A DNA stretch of 64,000 nt from Bacteroidota bacterium. Its GTDB lineage: Bacteria; Bacteroidota; Bacteroidia; NS11-12g; UBA955. Under the pieces are notes generated by a model, which made no database searches, was not told the DNA's origin, and saw only the letters and a program-made list of their open reading frames with translations. The position numbers were made by a program, and so were the translations under genes. The stretch spans positions 1-64,000 of the forward strand of contig JAEUUL010000009.1 in NCBI GenBank assembly GCA_016787485.1. Direction: 5' to 3'. The first letter of the stretch is position 1; every line of letters starts with the position of its first letter. Positions 16,079-24,001 of the stretch are shown here, piece by piece.

Positions 16079-16975
16079 ATGTTCAACACACTGCCTGCAG
16101 ATGAAGGCTTTCTGGCATTGCCGGAGGCTGATTTGGCCAGCTTTGAAAAAGCACGGGTTGCCATTCAGCAAGTCCCATACGAGCATACCAGTTCCTACAT
16201 CAGCGGTTCGGATAAAGGACCAGCGGCCATTGTCAGCGCCAGCCACTTCGTGGAGTTTTACGATGAAGAACTGGACCAGGAAACCTATAAAGATCTGGGG
16301 ATTTGCACGCTTGCCCCAATCGATTTCACCGGCAAGGTGGATGAAGCGGCTGTGAAGGCCATAGAAGAACAAACCCGCGCCCTGCTCAATGCTGGCAAGT
16401 ACGTGGTTTCTCTGGGTGCCGAACACACCGTTACCCTGGGTTTTGTCCGCGCCTTCCGCGAGAAATACCCGGATTTGTCTGTGATACAGATAGATGCCCA
16501 CAGCGACCTGCGCCTGAGTTACCATGACAACCCCTACAGCCACGCCAGTGTAATGGCCCGTGTACACGACCTGGGGGTGAATCTGGTGCAGGTAGGTATT
16601 CGTGCCCAGTGTGTGGAAGAAAGTCAGCTCATCAAATCATCAGACAACATTCACACCTGGTATGCGCACCAGTTGTGGAACAACGATGCATGGATAGATG
16701 CATCCATAGACAAACTGGGCGATCATGTGTACCTCACTATAGATGCAGACGGATTCGACCCCTCGGTCTGTCCTGCGGTGGGCACTGCCGAACCCGGCGG
16801 ACTCACCTGGATACAGGGATGCAAACTGTTGCGCCGTCTGGCCGAACGCAAAAAAGTTGTGGGCTTTGACATTGTGGAGATTGCCCCGAGAGAAACCGAC
16901 ATCATCACCGAATTCAGCATGGCCAAACTCTGTTACAAAATCCTTGGCTACCTGCACATAAACCAACGTATCTGA
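16079..16975 (+). CDS. speB: Agmatinase family protein
   Basis: Ureohydrolase expected to split agmatine into putrescine and urea with two Mn ions. The 298-residue protein carries the metal-ligand motifs in order: GAEHTVTLG, IQIDAHSDLR, YSHASVMAR and TIDADGFDPSVCPAVGTAEPGG. The normal GGxH is GAEH here, as I would expect for Bacteroidota members. Arginase or another guanidinohydrolase cannot be excluded from sequence alone. It is tightly spaced after efp and three bases before the cysteine desulfurase gene. Confidence 0.88.
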   Translation: MFNTLPADEGFLALPEADLASFEKARVAIQQVPYEHTSSYISGSDKGPAAIVSASHFVEFYDEELDQETYKDLGICTLAPIDFTGKVDEAAVKAIEEQTRALLNAGKYVVSLGAEHTVTLGFVRAFREKYPDLSVIQIDAHSDLRLSYHDNPYSHASVMARVHDLGVNLVQVGIRAQCVEESQLIKSSDNIHTWYAHQLWNNDAWIDASIDKLGDHVYLTIDADGFDPSVCPAVGTAEPGGLTWIQGCKLLRRLAERKKVVGFDIVEIAPRETDIITEFSMAKLCYKILGYLHINQRI

Positions 16976-16977
16976 CC

Positions 16978-18132
16978 ATGAAAGACCGCATTTACCTGGA
17001 CAATGCCGCCACTACCCCGCTGGACCCGGAGGTATTTGAAGCCATGATTCCCGTAATGCGGGAATTTTACGGAAACCCCAGCAGCAGCCATGCCCATGGG
17101 CGCAAGGTGAAAGCAATGATGGAGGAAGCACGCAGTAGCATTGCCAAACTGTTGAAATGCTCGCCGTCCGAAATTTTCTTCACCAGCGGGGGTACGGAAG
17201 CAGACAACCTGGCTTTGCGCAGTTGTGTGAAAAGCCTTGGGGTGAAACACATCATCACCTCGCCCATAGAGCACCATGCCGTGTTGCATACCGCTGAGGA
17301 ACTGCACCACAAGGGATTGGCCCAAATGCACCTGGTAAACCTGGATGAAACCGGGCATGTGGATCTGAACCACCTGCAACAATTGCTGTCAGAATGCGGT
17401 CCCAATACCCTTGTATCGCTGATGCATGCCAACAATGAAATAGGCAATTTGCTGGATTTGGAACAGGTTGGCCAGATGGCGCATGCCGCAGGCGCACTTT
17501 TCCATTGCGATACGGTACAAACCATGGGACATTATCCTTTCGATCTCAGTCTGGGTCATGTTGACTTTCTGGCGGCTGCCGCGCACAAATTCAACGGACC
17601 CAAAGGTGTTGGCTTTATCTATATCAACAAAAAAAGAAGATTGCACCCTGAAATAACCGGGGGTGCTCAGGAACGCGAAATACGCGGTGGAACCGAAAAT
17701 GTGTATGGCATCATCGGACTGGCCAAAGCCCTGGAAATCTGCTACCGCGATATGGAGAAAAAGCACACCCATATCAGCGAATTGCGCAATTACATGAAAG
17801 ACCTGCTGAATGCGTCCATTCCCGGTGTGGAATTCAACGGCGACGCCGACGGCAAATGCTTATATACGGTTCTCAGCGTATCATTCCCGGCCAGTGAAAC
17901 CGGCAACATGTTGTTGTTCAATCTGGACATCAATGGCATTTCTGCCAGCAGTGGCAGTGCATGCAGCAGCGGCAGCAATGTGGGAAGCCATGTCATTCAG
18001 GCCCTGAAACGCCCGGCAGACCGCACCACCATCCGGTTCAGTTTTGGCAAATTCAATACACGGGAAGATGTGGAAGCCTGCGTAGAAAAGCTGAAACAAT
18101 GGTATCCCGCCGAGGTTCCGGCCAATTCATGA
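16978..18132 (+). CDS. Cysteine desulfurase, IscS/NifS type
   Basis: PLP enzyme that mobilises sulfur from cysteine for Fe-S clusters and thiolated tRNA. The 384-residue protein begins IYLDNAATTPLDPEV, shows FTSGGTEADNLAL and HANNEIG, and has the PLP lysine in AAAAHKFNGPKGVGF. The active-site cysteine lies in a long loop (SSGSACSSGS), typical of class I enzymes. No iscU or iscR is beside it, so it may serve tRNA thiolation rather than a dedicated isc operon. The stop overlaps the next lipoprotein start (ATGA). Confidence 0.93.
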   Translation: MKDRIYLDNAATTPLDPEVFEAMIPVMREFYGNPSSSHAHGRKVKAMMEEARSSIAKLLKCSPSEIFFTSGGTEADNLALRSCVKSLGVKHIITSPIEHHAVLHTAEELHHKGLAQMHLVNLDETGHVDLNHLQQLLSECGPNTLVSLMHANNEIGNLLDLEQVGQMAHAAGALFHCDTVQTMGHYPFDLSLGHVDFLAAAAHKFNGPKGVGFIYINKKRRLHPEITGGAQEREIRGGTENVYGIIGLAKALEICYRDMEKKHTHISELRNYMKDLLNASIPGVEFNGDADGKCLYTVLSVSFPASETGNMLLFNLDINGISASSGSACSSGSNVGSHVIQALKRPADRTTIRFSFGKFNTREDVEACVEKLKQWYPAEVPANS

Positions 18133-18509
18133 AGTTCGCAGGGTCTTTTTTCCTCCTCTTAACCACTTTCACATTCTCGGGCTGCGCACTGATGATTACC
18201 GGCCTGCACCAGCGCATACCGGTTGTAAGTTCCGTACCTGGCAGTGAGGTGCGGGTAAACGGTGAAATACAGGACACAACCCCTTGTGTTATCAAAGTGA
18301 AACGCACATGGGATGCACCTCCTACCCTTGAAATCGCCAAAGCGGGGTACCGGACACAGACCATCACCCTTCAGCGCCGTTTTAATGAAATCACCACACT
18401 CAATGCCTTTTTTCCCTGGGGCTGGATCACGGATTTGAGCACCGCTGCTTCTGTCCGGTACAAGAATCCGGATACGGTGATGCTACAGCCAAAAGGAAAA
18501 AGGCCCTAA
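18129..18509 (+). CDS. PEGA-like lipoprotein
   Basis: The 126-residue protein from the ATG at 18129 has a clear lipoprotein signal (LLLTTFTFSGC). The rest resembles a PEGA-type domain: VVSSVPGSEVRVNGEIQDTT, KVKRTWDAPPTLEIAKAGY and TQTITLQRRF. It ends with a short hydrophobic stretch (FFPWGWITDL), a layout common in small Bacteroidota envelope proteins. It overlaps the cysteine desulfurase stop by four bases. The role is unknown. Confidence 0.75.
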   Translation: MKFAGSFFLLLTTFTFSGCALMITGLHQRIPVVSSVPGSEVRVNGEIQDTTPCVIKVKRTWDAPPTLEIAKAGYRTQTITLQRRFNEITTLNAFFPWGWITDLSTAASVRYKNPDTVMLQPKGKRP

Positions 18510-18514
18510 CTTTG
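18507..18514 (+). promoter_or_regulatory. -7 box TAACTTTG for queD
   Basis: Exact match overlapping the end of the previous gene; the queD ATG is eight bases downstream. Confidence 0.5.
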
Positions 18515-18522
18515 CACCGCCC

Positions 18523-18939
18523 ATGCCTGTATTGCATCTTACACGTAAGGAACACTTCAATGCTGCCCACCGGCTCTGGAACCCGAATTGGTCCGACGAG
18601 AAAAATCTCGAAGAATTCGGCATTTGTGCAAACCCGCATTTCCACGGACATAATTTCGACCTGTACGTAACGGTAAAAGGCAGTCCGGATCCGAATACCG
18701 GTTGCATCATCAACCTGAAAGTGCTGAAACAGATTATCCGCACAGAGATTACCGACGAACTGGACCACCGCAACCTCAACCTGGATGTGCCCTGGCTCAG
18801 CCATTGCATTCCCAGCATTGAAAATATGGCTGTGGAAATCTGGAAACGGTTGTCAGCAGCCCTGCCTGCGGGTGCCACCCTCAGCAAAATCACCCTTTGG
18901 GAAACGGCCAATAACTTTGTAGAGTATTACGGAGAATAA
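18523..18939 (+). CDS. queD: 6-carboxytetrahydropterin synthase (QueD/PTPS family)
   Basis: Converts dihydroneopterin triphosphate to 6-carboxytetrahydropterin, an early step of queuosine synthesis. The 138-residue protein has FNAAHRL and CANPHFHGHNF, which supply the zinc histidines and catalytic Cys. It also has ELDHRNLNLDVPW, PSIENMAVEIW and the C-terminal Glu in LWETANNFVEYYG. A role in tetrahydropterin synthesis (PTPS proper) is the alternative. The gene has its own -7 box. Confidence 0.9.
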   Translation: MPVLHLTRKEHFNAAHRLWNPNWSDEKNLEEFGICANPHFHGHNFDLYVTVKGSPDPNTGCIINLKVLKQIIRTEITDELDHRNLNLDVPWLSHCIPSIENMAVEIWKRLSAALPAGATLSKITLWETANNFVEYYGE

Positions 18940-18942
18940 GCC

Positions 18943-20172
18943 CTAGCGGTTTTCCGTTTTCTGATTGCTTTTGTATGAAACCATCCACGAAATGGCCGGT
19001 TCCAGGCTGAAATCCGCATGCTGCCGAACTCCAAAAAAACCACCATACACCAGCATGGGAAATTGCCCTACCTCATATCGGTTCCCTTCTTCCGCTGACA
19101 ATTGATTGTCCCACAGCACAGGGACTTTTGATATACCCGACGGAAATTCATACTCTACCATGTTCAGATAGCCTGGCGGATTTTTACCGAACATAGGATT
19201 GGGTTCATACCTTTCTGTGCGCGTCCAGTTTGTGCTGTCTGTATGCAGGTCCCATACTTTCAGGTAGGGGAAGAAACGGGTAACCCAGCCATTTACATCA
19301 TATTGCAGGTAGTCTTCCCGTTTTTTATACATGTTATCCCAGAATTTGCGGTCCACATTTCCCCGGCTGGCTTCTGCAAATGCATGCAAAACCGGCCGGA
19401 GGGAATCGGCCCAATAACCCAGACCATATTCACGCAGGAACTCCACCCGCCTCTCTATGTCTTGCCAATCGCGGGTATTTCCTTTCAGTACAATTTCCGG
19501 AATGCCACAGCCGGTGCCACCGGTAAATTCAAAGGCTTTTTGCACGGTTTCCAACAGGGTTATCTGGTATACCGTTGTCTCTGTTTTGCCGGTGGTACTG
19601 AATGAGGGAATCATGCTCCGTCGCAGGTCAGTGGTAAATCGTTTATCAGCCTCATTGCTGAAAGAATCCATGAGTTGGGCCCAGGCCAGGTCCGGGTCTA
19701 TGGCCAGTGTATCAATGCGCACATAAATCTGTTCTGTTCCCTTAAAATTCAGCAATCGGTCGCGGTATTTTTCAAAATTCTCGTTGATATGCAATGAAAA
19801 TCCCTGGCAAATGAGTAACCAAATGGCATCCGGACTCAATACCAATGGCAAATGCTGATCATAAGCTGTGTGTACAGCCTGCATCCATCCATGCATCCGG
19901 GCCGGGAACAGGCTGTCTGCAACCTTTCTGCCGGCAAACCAGGTGTTGCCTGCACGTTCCTCTGCTGCCTCCTGATAGGGCATTTTATCCAGCCATGTCT
20001 TTGAATTGGGTGAGTCACATACCGTAAATGTAAATGTTTCCAATTGTACCGGTTCCGGGTTGGGCAAGGCACTTAACGGAGGATATACGGTCCACCCTTC
20101 TTTGGCCGGCCTGAACAAACCGCATCCGGTCAAAACCAGTAACAGCAGGGTACCCAATTTCAAGATGTGCAT
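18943..20172 (-). CDS. DUF4419 domain lipoprotein
   Basis: The 409-residue protein from the ATG at 20172 starts with a lipoprotein signal (LKLGTLLLLVLTGC). The body matches DUF4419 as I know it: LPLVLSPDAIWLLICQGFSLHI, then FSTTGKTETTVYQITLLE, GGTGCGIPEIVLKGNTRDW and a C-terminal WVTRFFPYLKVW. DUF4419 occurs in bacteria and fungi without an assigned function. The gene follows the M14 peptidase on the same strand after 35 bases. A reading frame open to 20211 is disfavoured because it would place residues before the signal. Confidence 0.83.
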   Translation of the reverse strand: MHILKLGTLLLLVLTGCGLFRPAKEGWTVYPPLSALPNPEPVQLETFTFTVCDSPNSKTWLDKMPYQEAAEERAGNTWFAGRKVADSLFPARMHGWMQAVHTAYDQHLPLVLSPDAIWLLICQGFSLHINENFEKYRDRLLNFKGTEQIYVRIDTLAIDPDLAWAQLMDSFSNEADKRFTTDLRRSMIPSFSTTGKTETTVYQITLLETVQKAFEFTGGTGCGIPEIVLKGNTRDWQDIERRVEFLREYGLGYWADSLRPVLHAFAEASRGNVDRKFWDNMYKKREDYLQYDVNGWVTRFFPYLKVWDLHTDSTNWTRTERYEPNPMFGKNPPGYLNMVEYEFPSGISKVPVLWDNQLSAEEGNRYEVGQFPMLVYGGFFGVRQHADFSLEPAISWMVSYKSNQKTENR

Positions 20173-20207
20173 CCCCCGCAAATTACGAAGAAATGAATGA
20201 TCAATCC

Positions 20208-21929
20208 TCAATCCAGGCGATATATGGGATACAGATTATGAGTAGCCTCATAATAGGCTGAGTTCCGGTATATCCACACCAGTTGGGCCCGTGCGTCGGC
20301 GGCAAAGGCCGCATCGGAGGCTCTTTTACCATCAAATTCCTTTTTCAGTGCCGGGTCTTTTTGCAGCAATTCCTCTGCCTTATCCACCCAAACATAATCA
20401 CTGAACCATTCCTTCTGCTGCAGCACTGCATCGAAAAATCCCCAGGCAAAATAGCTGTCAGGGGCGCGGGGTTCCAGCACTGAACTCAGAAACCGGTAGT
20501 TTTCTGCATTCACTGTAACGATATAGTCCCCTTTATAGACGGGCCTGTATAACAGAGTATCCCGTGTGGTTACGCCATGGTGTACAAAATGTCCCTCATA
20601 GGGGGATTTTCCGGCTTCCGCGCGGGTTATATAACTCACCCGCAACCGGGTAAGACTGTCAAACGGTACCATTTTCACCGGCATTCCATTCCATTGCAAC
20701 CGTTCTGCCACTTCTTTCCATGCAAAAGGAATGATGTAATACCTCGGGAGGCGCACACTATCTGTTGGTGTGTAATAATGATAATACTTAACGTTTCCAC
20801 TCCAGGGCTTGCTGCGGTCATAATACAGCCGGCTTTGCCCGGTAAGGGAACTTATTTTATGCGTATGTTCAAACCCCAGAAATGGAATCGTATCCCAGCG
20901 TGTGGGATCCTGTTGCCAGTTGAGCACTGCATATTCTGGCCCGGGATTACGGCCTTTTCCTTCCAATGATTTTTTTGCCAAAAGGTAGGCCGGTGCCTGT
21001 GCCCTGATTTCACGCAGCCATTCCAGCATAAATCCATAAGTAGCTTCTACCCTGTTTTTAAACGGTTTCAGCATATGGGTTTCTACGGTAAAACCCAGGC
21101 AGTGATGCAAGGCAGCATATCCCGTGGCATAGCGGCCGGTTTCCCAGAATGCATTGATGCCACTGTCCGGAATATCCCGCCGGGTTTCTACATAGGGCGC
21201 AGTGGGCCAACCGGCTTTCTCCAGCCGGCTTTTCAGCGTTTTGTCCATTCCTGTAAGAAATGACCCCAGTGCGGTTTCCAGTTTTTCGGGTCTTGTGTGG
21301 AAATAGGTAAGCACATACTGGTAGTCCGCACCATCACTGGTGTGATTGTCCACCATGAAATCGAATTTTTGTTTGCTGAAGTATTTCACAAAAGCCTGCG
21401 CATTGCGGCTGTCGCACTTGATAAAATCGCGGTTCAGATCCAGGTTGCGGCCGTTGCCGCGAAAACCCAGTTCAGGTGGTCCGTCCTGGTTGGCGCGGGT
21501 GCAGCAACTGCGGTTGAGGGTGCCATCCACATTGTACTGGCAGATGATGTGCAAATCAACAGCACCTGCAAGTTCTTTCAGTTCAGGCTTTGTCAGCAGG
21601 TCACGTGCAAGCATCATACTGGCATCGGTTCCTTCCGGCTCTCCGGGGTGAATGTTGTTGTTCACCAGCACCTTTATCCTTTTCAGAGGACCCGCCCCTG
21701 CCCGGATGCGAAACACCCAAATCAGGCGGGGCACATCGCCGTATCCGATGGAATCCAGTGTGGTTTCTGCCGGATAGGCCGCATGCAACTGCCGGTACCA
21801 TTGCACACATTCTTCATAAGTGGCAGTAGCCGTCTGTCCGCTTTTCTCGCAGGGTGTTGGCAACACTTTCTGACCAAAGGCAACGCAGGCACTGAACGCG
21901 ATGGTCAGAAACAGAATCCGTATCATCAT
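20208..21929 (-). CDS. M14 family zinc carboxypeptidase, secreted
   Basis: The 573-residue exported metallopeptidase has a signal peptide (ILFLTIAFSACVAFG). The M14 zinc site is visible as NNNIHPGEPEGTDA (HxxE) and VDNHTSDGADYQY (His). The catalytic Glu lies in FTVETHMLKPF. Arg-containing GNGRNLDLNRDF fits the substrate-binding Asn-Arg of M14. The C-terminal ~250 residues have no family I recognise. Start codons at 21929 and 21926 are equally possible. It is followed by the DUF4419 lipoprotein, perhaps as an envelope operon. Confidence 0.87.
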   Translation of the reverse strand: MMIRILFLTIAFSACVAFGQKVLPTPCEKSGQTATATYEECVQWYRQLHAAYPAETTLDSIGYGDVPRLIWVFRIRAGAGPLKRIKVLVNNNIHPGEPEGTDASMMLARDLLTKPELKELAGAVDLHIICQYNVDGTLNRSCCTRANQDGPPELGFRGNGRNLDLNRDFIKCDSRNAQAFVKYFSKQKFDFMVDNHTSDGADYQYVLTYFHTRPEKLETALGSFLTGMDKTLKSRLEKAGWPTAPYVETRRDIPDSGINAFWETGRYATGYAALHHCLGFTVETHMLKPFKNRVEATYGFMLEWLREIRAQAPAYLLAKKSLEGKGRNPGPEYAVLNWQQDPTRWDTIPFLGFEHTHKISSLTGQSRLYYDRSKPWSGNVKYYHYYTPTDSVRLPRYYIIPFAWKEVAERLQWNGMPVKMVPFDSLTRLRVSYITRAEAGKSPYEGHFVHHGVTTRDTLLYRPVYKGDYIVTVNAENYRFLSSVLEPRAPDSYFAWGFFDAVLQQKEWFSDYVWVDKAEELLQKDPALKKEFDGKRASDAAFAADARAQLVWIYRNSAYYEATHNLYPIYRLD

Positions 21930-21944
21930 GTGTCAGCGCAGAAA

Positions 21945-22412
21945 TCAGCGGATGCGGTCCATGCCTTCCAGCAGCTTTTCATCGCTGCGGATACCCCACC
22001 AGGCCATCCATCCCAGTACCACACAGGCGATGGGCCAGATGAGATGCAAACCAGGATAGCCGGAAGATTGGCCACTCACTTCAAACAGGCGCAATACCAT
22101 AAGAACTAGCAAAGCGGCAGCTGCCAGGGTAAGATAAATGCAGATTTTGCGCTGTCGCACTGTATTGCGAAAAAGGAAAACGGTAACCAGCGCACCCAGG
22201 CCAACCGCAATCACCAGCACCACATTCAGCGGTTCTAGGGTACTGATGGGCTGGGCACCGCCTGCCTTGGTGCTTGTTGTGGTTTTTACGGCTCCCAGTT
22301 TTACCAGCAACTGGCTGTTTTCAAAACGGGCATAGGTGGGATTCCCGAAAAACATGAGATTGCAGATGAGAAAAATCAATAGCAGGTACAGGGACTGTAT
22401 GCGCTGAATCAT
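21945..22412 (-). CDS. DUF4293 family membrane protein
   Basis: The 155-residue inner-membrane protein begins MIQRIQSLYLLL, the signature start of DUF4293, a family restricted to Bacteroidota. Four membrane segments are visible: LLLIFLICNLMFF, VVLVIAVGLGALVTVFLF, IYLTLAAAALLVLMVL and LIWPIACVVLGWMAWW. The frame is open to 22457, but the family start is at 22412. The function is not known. Confidence 0.9.
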   Translation of the reverse strand: MIQRIQSLYLLLIFLICNLMFFGNPTYARFENSQLLVKLGAVKTTTSTKAGGAQPISTLEPLNVVLVIAVGLGALVTVFLFRNTVRQRKICIYLTLAAAALLVLMVLRLFEVSGQSSGYPGLHLIWPIACVVLGWMAWWGIRSDEKLLEGMDRIR

Positions 22413-22470
22413 ACGGCGAAGATAACAGATAGGCGGAAGGAAATAAACAGCTTTCATCAGGCTGTTTCCT

Positions 22471-22478
22471 TAACATTG
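22471..22478 (+). promoter_or_regulatory. -7 box variant TAACATTG before the TfoX-like gene
   Basis: One mismatch from TAnnTTTG. The ATG follows after four bases, as in the leaderless cases in this window. Confidence 0.35.
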
Positions 22479-22482
22479 CAGC

Positions 22483-22821
22483 ATGGCTTATAACGAACAA
22501 CTGGCAGACCGGGTGCGGAACATGCTTCGTGCTTTAACCCCTTTTGAAGAGAAATTCATGTTTGGGGGAATTGCCTTTATGGTGGATGAAAAAATGTGTG
22601 TGGGAATTGTAAAGGATGAACTCATGTGCCGCATTCACCCGGAAAAAGAGACGGAGGCCCTGAAACAATCAGGTGCCAAACCCATGATTTTCACAGGAAA
22701 ACCCATGAAAGGTTACCTCTTTGTAGAAGAAAGCGGCTACAACACAGACCGGGAATTGCAATACTGGTTGCAACTGTGTCTGGAATTTAATCCACTGGCC
22801 AAAAAATCGGGGAAGAAATAA
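22483..22821 (+). CDS. TfoX/Sxy N-terminal domain protein
   Basis: The 112-residue cytoplasmic protein matches the TfoX N-terminal domain: MAYNEQLADRVRNML, FEEKFMFGGIAFMVDEKM, VKDELMCRI, and a C-terminal YWLQLCLEFN. The helix-hairpin-helix C-terminal half of true Sxy/TfoX competence regulators is missing, as in the common short form. The role of the short form is unclear, so a competence function should not be assumed. It is convergent with the sensor kinase one base away, with no terminator between. Confidence 0.88.
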   Translation: MAYNEQLADRVRNMLRALTPFEEKFMFGGIAFMVDEKMCVGIVKDELMCRIHPEKETEALKQSGAKPMIFTGKPMKGYLFVEESGYNTDRELQYWLQLCLEFNPLAKKSGKK

Positions 22822-22822
22822 A

Positions 22823-23974
22823 TCAGTCCACTTCATTCAGCACCATGCGGATGGTGGTGCGGATAAAAGGTACAGATTCCTTCACAAAAATTTCACCCTT
22901 GTGGTAATCGTGAATGATGCGCCGGGCCAGGGAAAGCCCCAAACCCCAACCGCGCTTTTTGGTGGTAAATCCCGGTTTGAAAATGGTTTTAAATCTGTTC
23001 CGTGGCACACCTTTTCCATTGTCCGTTACATCCACATAAATCCGGTCATTTTTTCTAAGCACACTGTAAATCAGCTTGCCCTTTCCTTCCATGGCATCAA
23101 TGGAATTTTTGGTCAGGTTTTCTATCACCCAGTCAAACAAATTGATGTTCAATTCGATGTAAATGGGTGAGGGAAACAACTTCATTTCGAATTCCACCTG
23201 TTTGCCGCTGCGCATTTGCATATATTCCACTGCATGCCGTATGGTTTCATTCAGTTCCACCCTTTTCAGCACGGGCTCTGAGCCTATTTTACTGAATCGT
23301 TCTGTGATGATGTTCAGGCGGCGGATATCCTTGCGCATTTCTTCTGCGGCATTGTCCGGTAATTCACCCATTTCCAGCACATCTATCCAGCCCATGAGAC
23401 TGCTGATGGGAGTACCCAGCTGGTGGGCGGTTTCTTTCGCCAGCCCCACCCATACCTGGTTCTGCTCTGCCCTGCGGCTGAAGTTGAAAGCAAAATAAGA
23501 AACCAGCATAAACAAACTAACAGCAGCAAGGCCCACAAACGGATAGTAGCGCAATTGCCTCAGCACACTGCTCTCGCCATAATATACTTTTTGGTATTCT
23601 CCTGCGTCCTGCGGAATAAGAATGGGTTCGTGTTCCGTTTTAAATTCTTCCAGCTTGCCCGCCAGCCATTGCGCATTCCGGCTCCGGTTGCTGTCCAGAT
23701 TGATAAATTGTACAATCTTCCCTTTTTCATTCACCAATATGGCGGGAATGGTGGAATTGTCCTGCACAATATTCAGGTGAAAACTCAAATCCCCTTCGCT
23801 GTCCGGATCACTGAGAATTTCCTCTGCCAGGGCCCAGGTTTTTATCTTTTTTTCTTCTTCCAGCGCAATTTTACGCACCAGACGCTGACTGAAAAACAAG
23901 GCTGCTGCACCAATAAACATGGCCAGAAGCAGCAAAATCAGTTTCAGGTATTTTTTTAATTCGTAGCTATTCAC
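22823..23974 (-). CDS. Membrane-bound sensor histidine kinase
   Basis: The 383-residue kinase has two membrane segments (LKLILLLLAMFIGAAALFF near residue 10; FVGLAAVSLFMLVSYFAF near 150) around a ~110-residue periplasmic sensor domain. The phosphoacceptor is in AKETAHQLGTPISSLMGW. The ATPase domain follows with ENLTKNSIDAM (N box), DVTDNGKGVPRNRF (G1) and KRGWGLGLSLA (G2). No response regulator is adjacent, so it is an orphan here. It lacks a HAMP domain and has a short dimerisation helix, typical of a Bacteroidota family. Confidence 0.9.
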   Translation of the reverse strand: MNSYELKKYLKLILLLLAMFIGAAALFFSQRLVRKIALEEEKKIKTWALAEEILSDPDSEGDLSFHLNIVQDNSTIPAILVNEKGKIVQFINLDSNRSRNAQWLAGKLEEFKTEHEPILIPQDAGEYQKVYYGESSVLRQLRYYPFVGLAAVSLFMLVSYFAFNFSRRAEQNQVWVGLAKETAHQLGTPISSLMGWIDVLEMGELPDNAAEEMRKDIRRLNIITERFSKIGSEPVLKRVELNETIRHAVEYMQMRSGKQVEFEMKLFPSPIYIELNINLFDWVIENLTKNSIDAMEGKGKLIYSVLRKNDRIYVDVTDNGKGVPRNRFKTIFKPGFTTKKRGWGLGLSLARRIIHDYHKGEIFVKESVPFIRTTIRMVLNEVD

Positions 23975-24001
23975 CAGGGGGCAGCGGACTGCAATATAAC
24001 G

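Noticed and set aside
22483-22821. Competence regulator TfoX/Sxy
   Set aside because: Only the N-terminal domain is present; the short form has no shown competence role.
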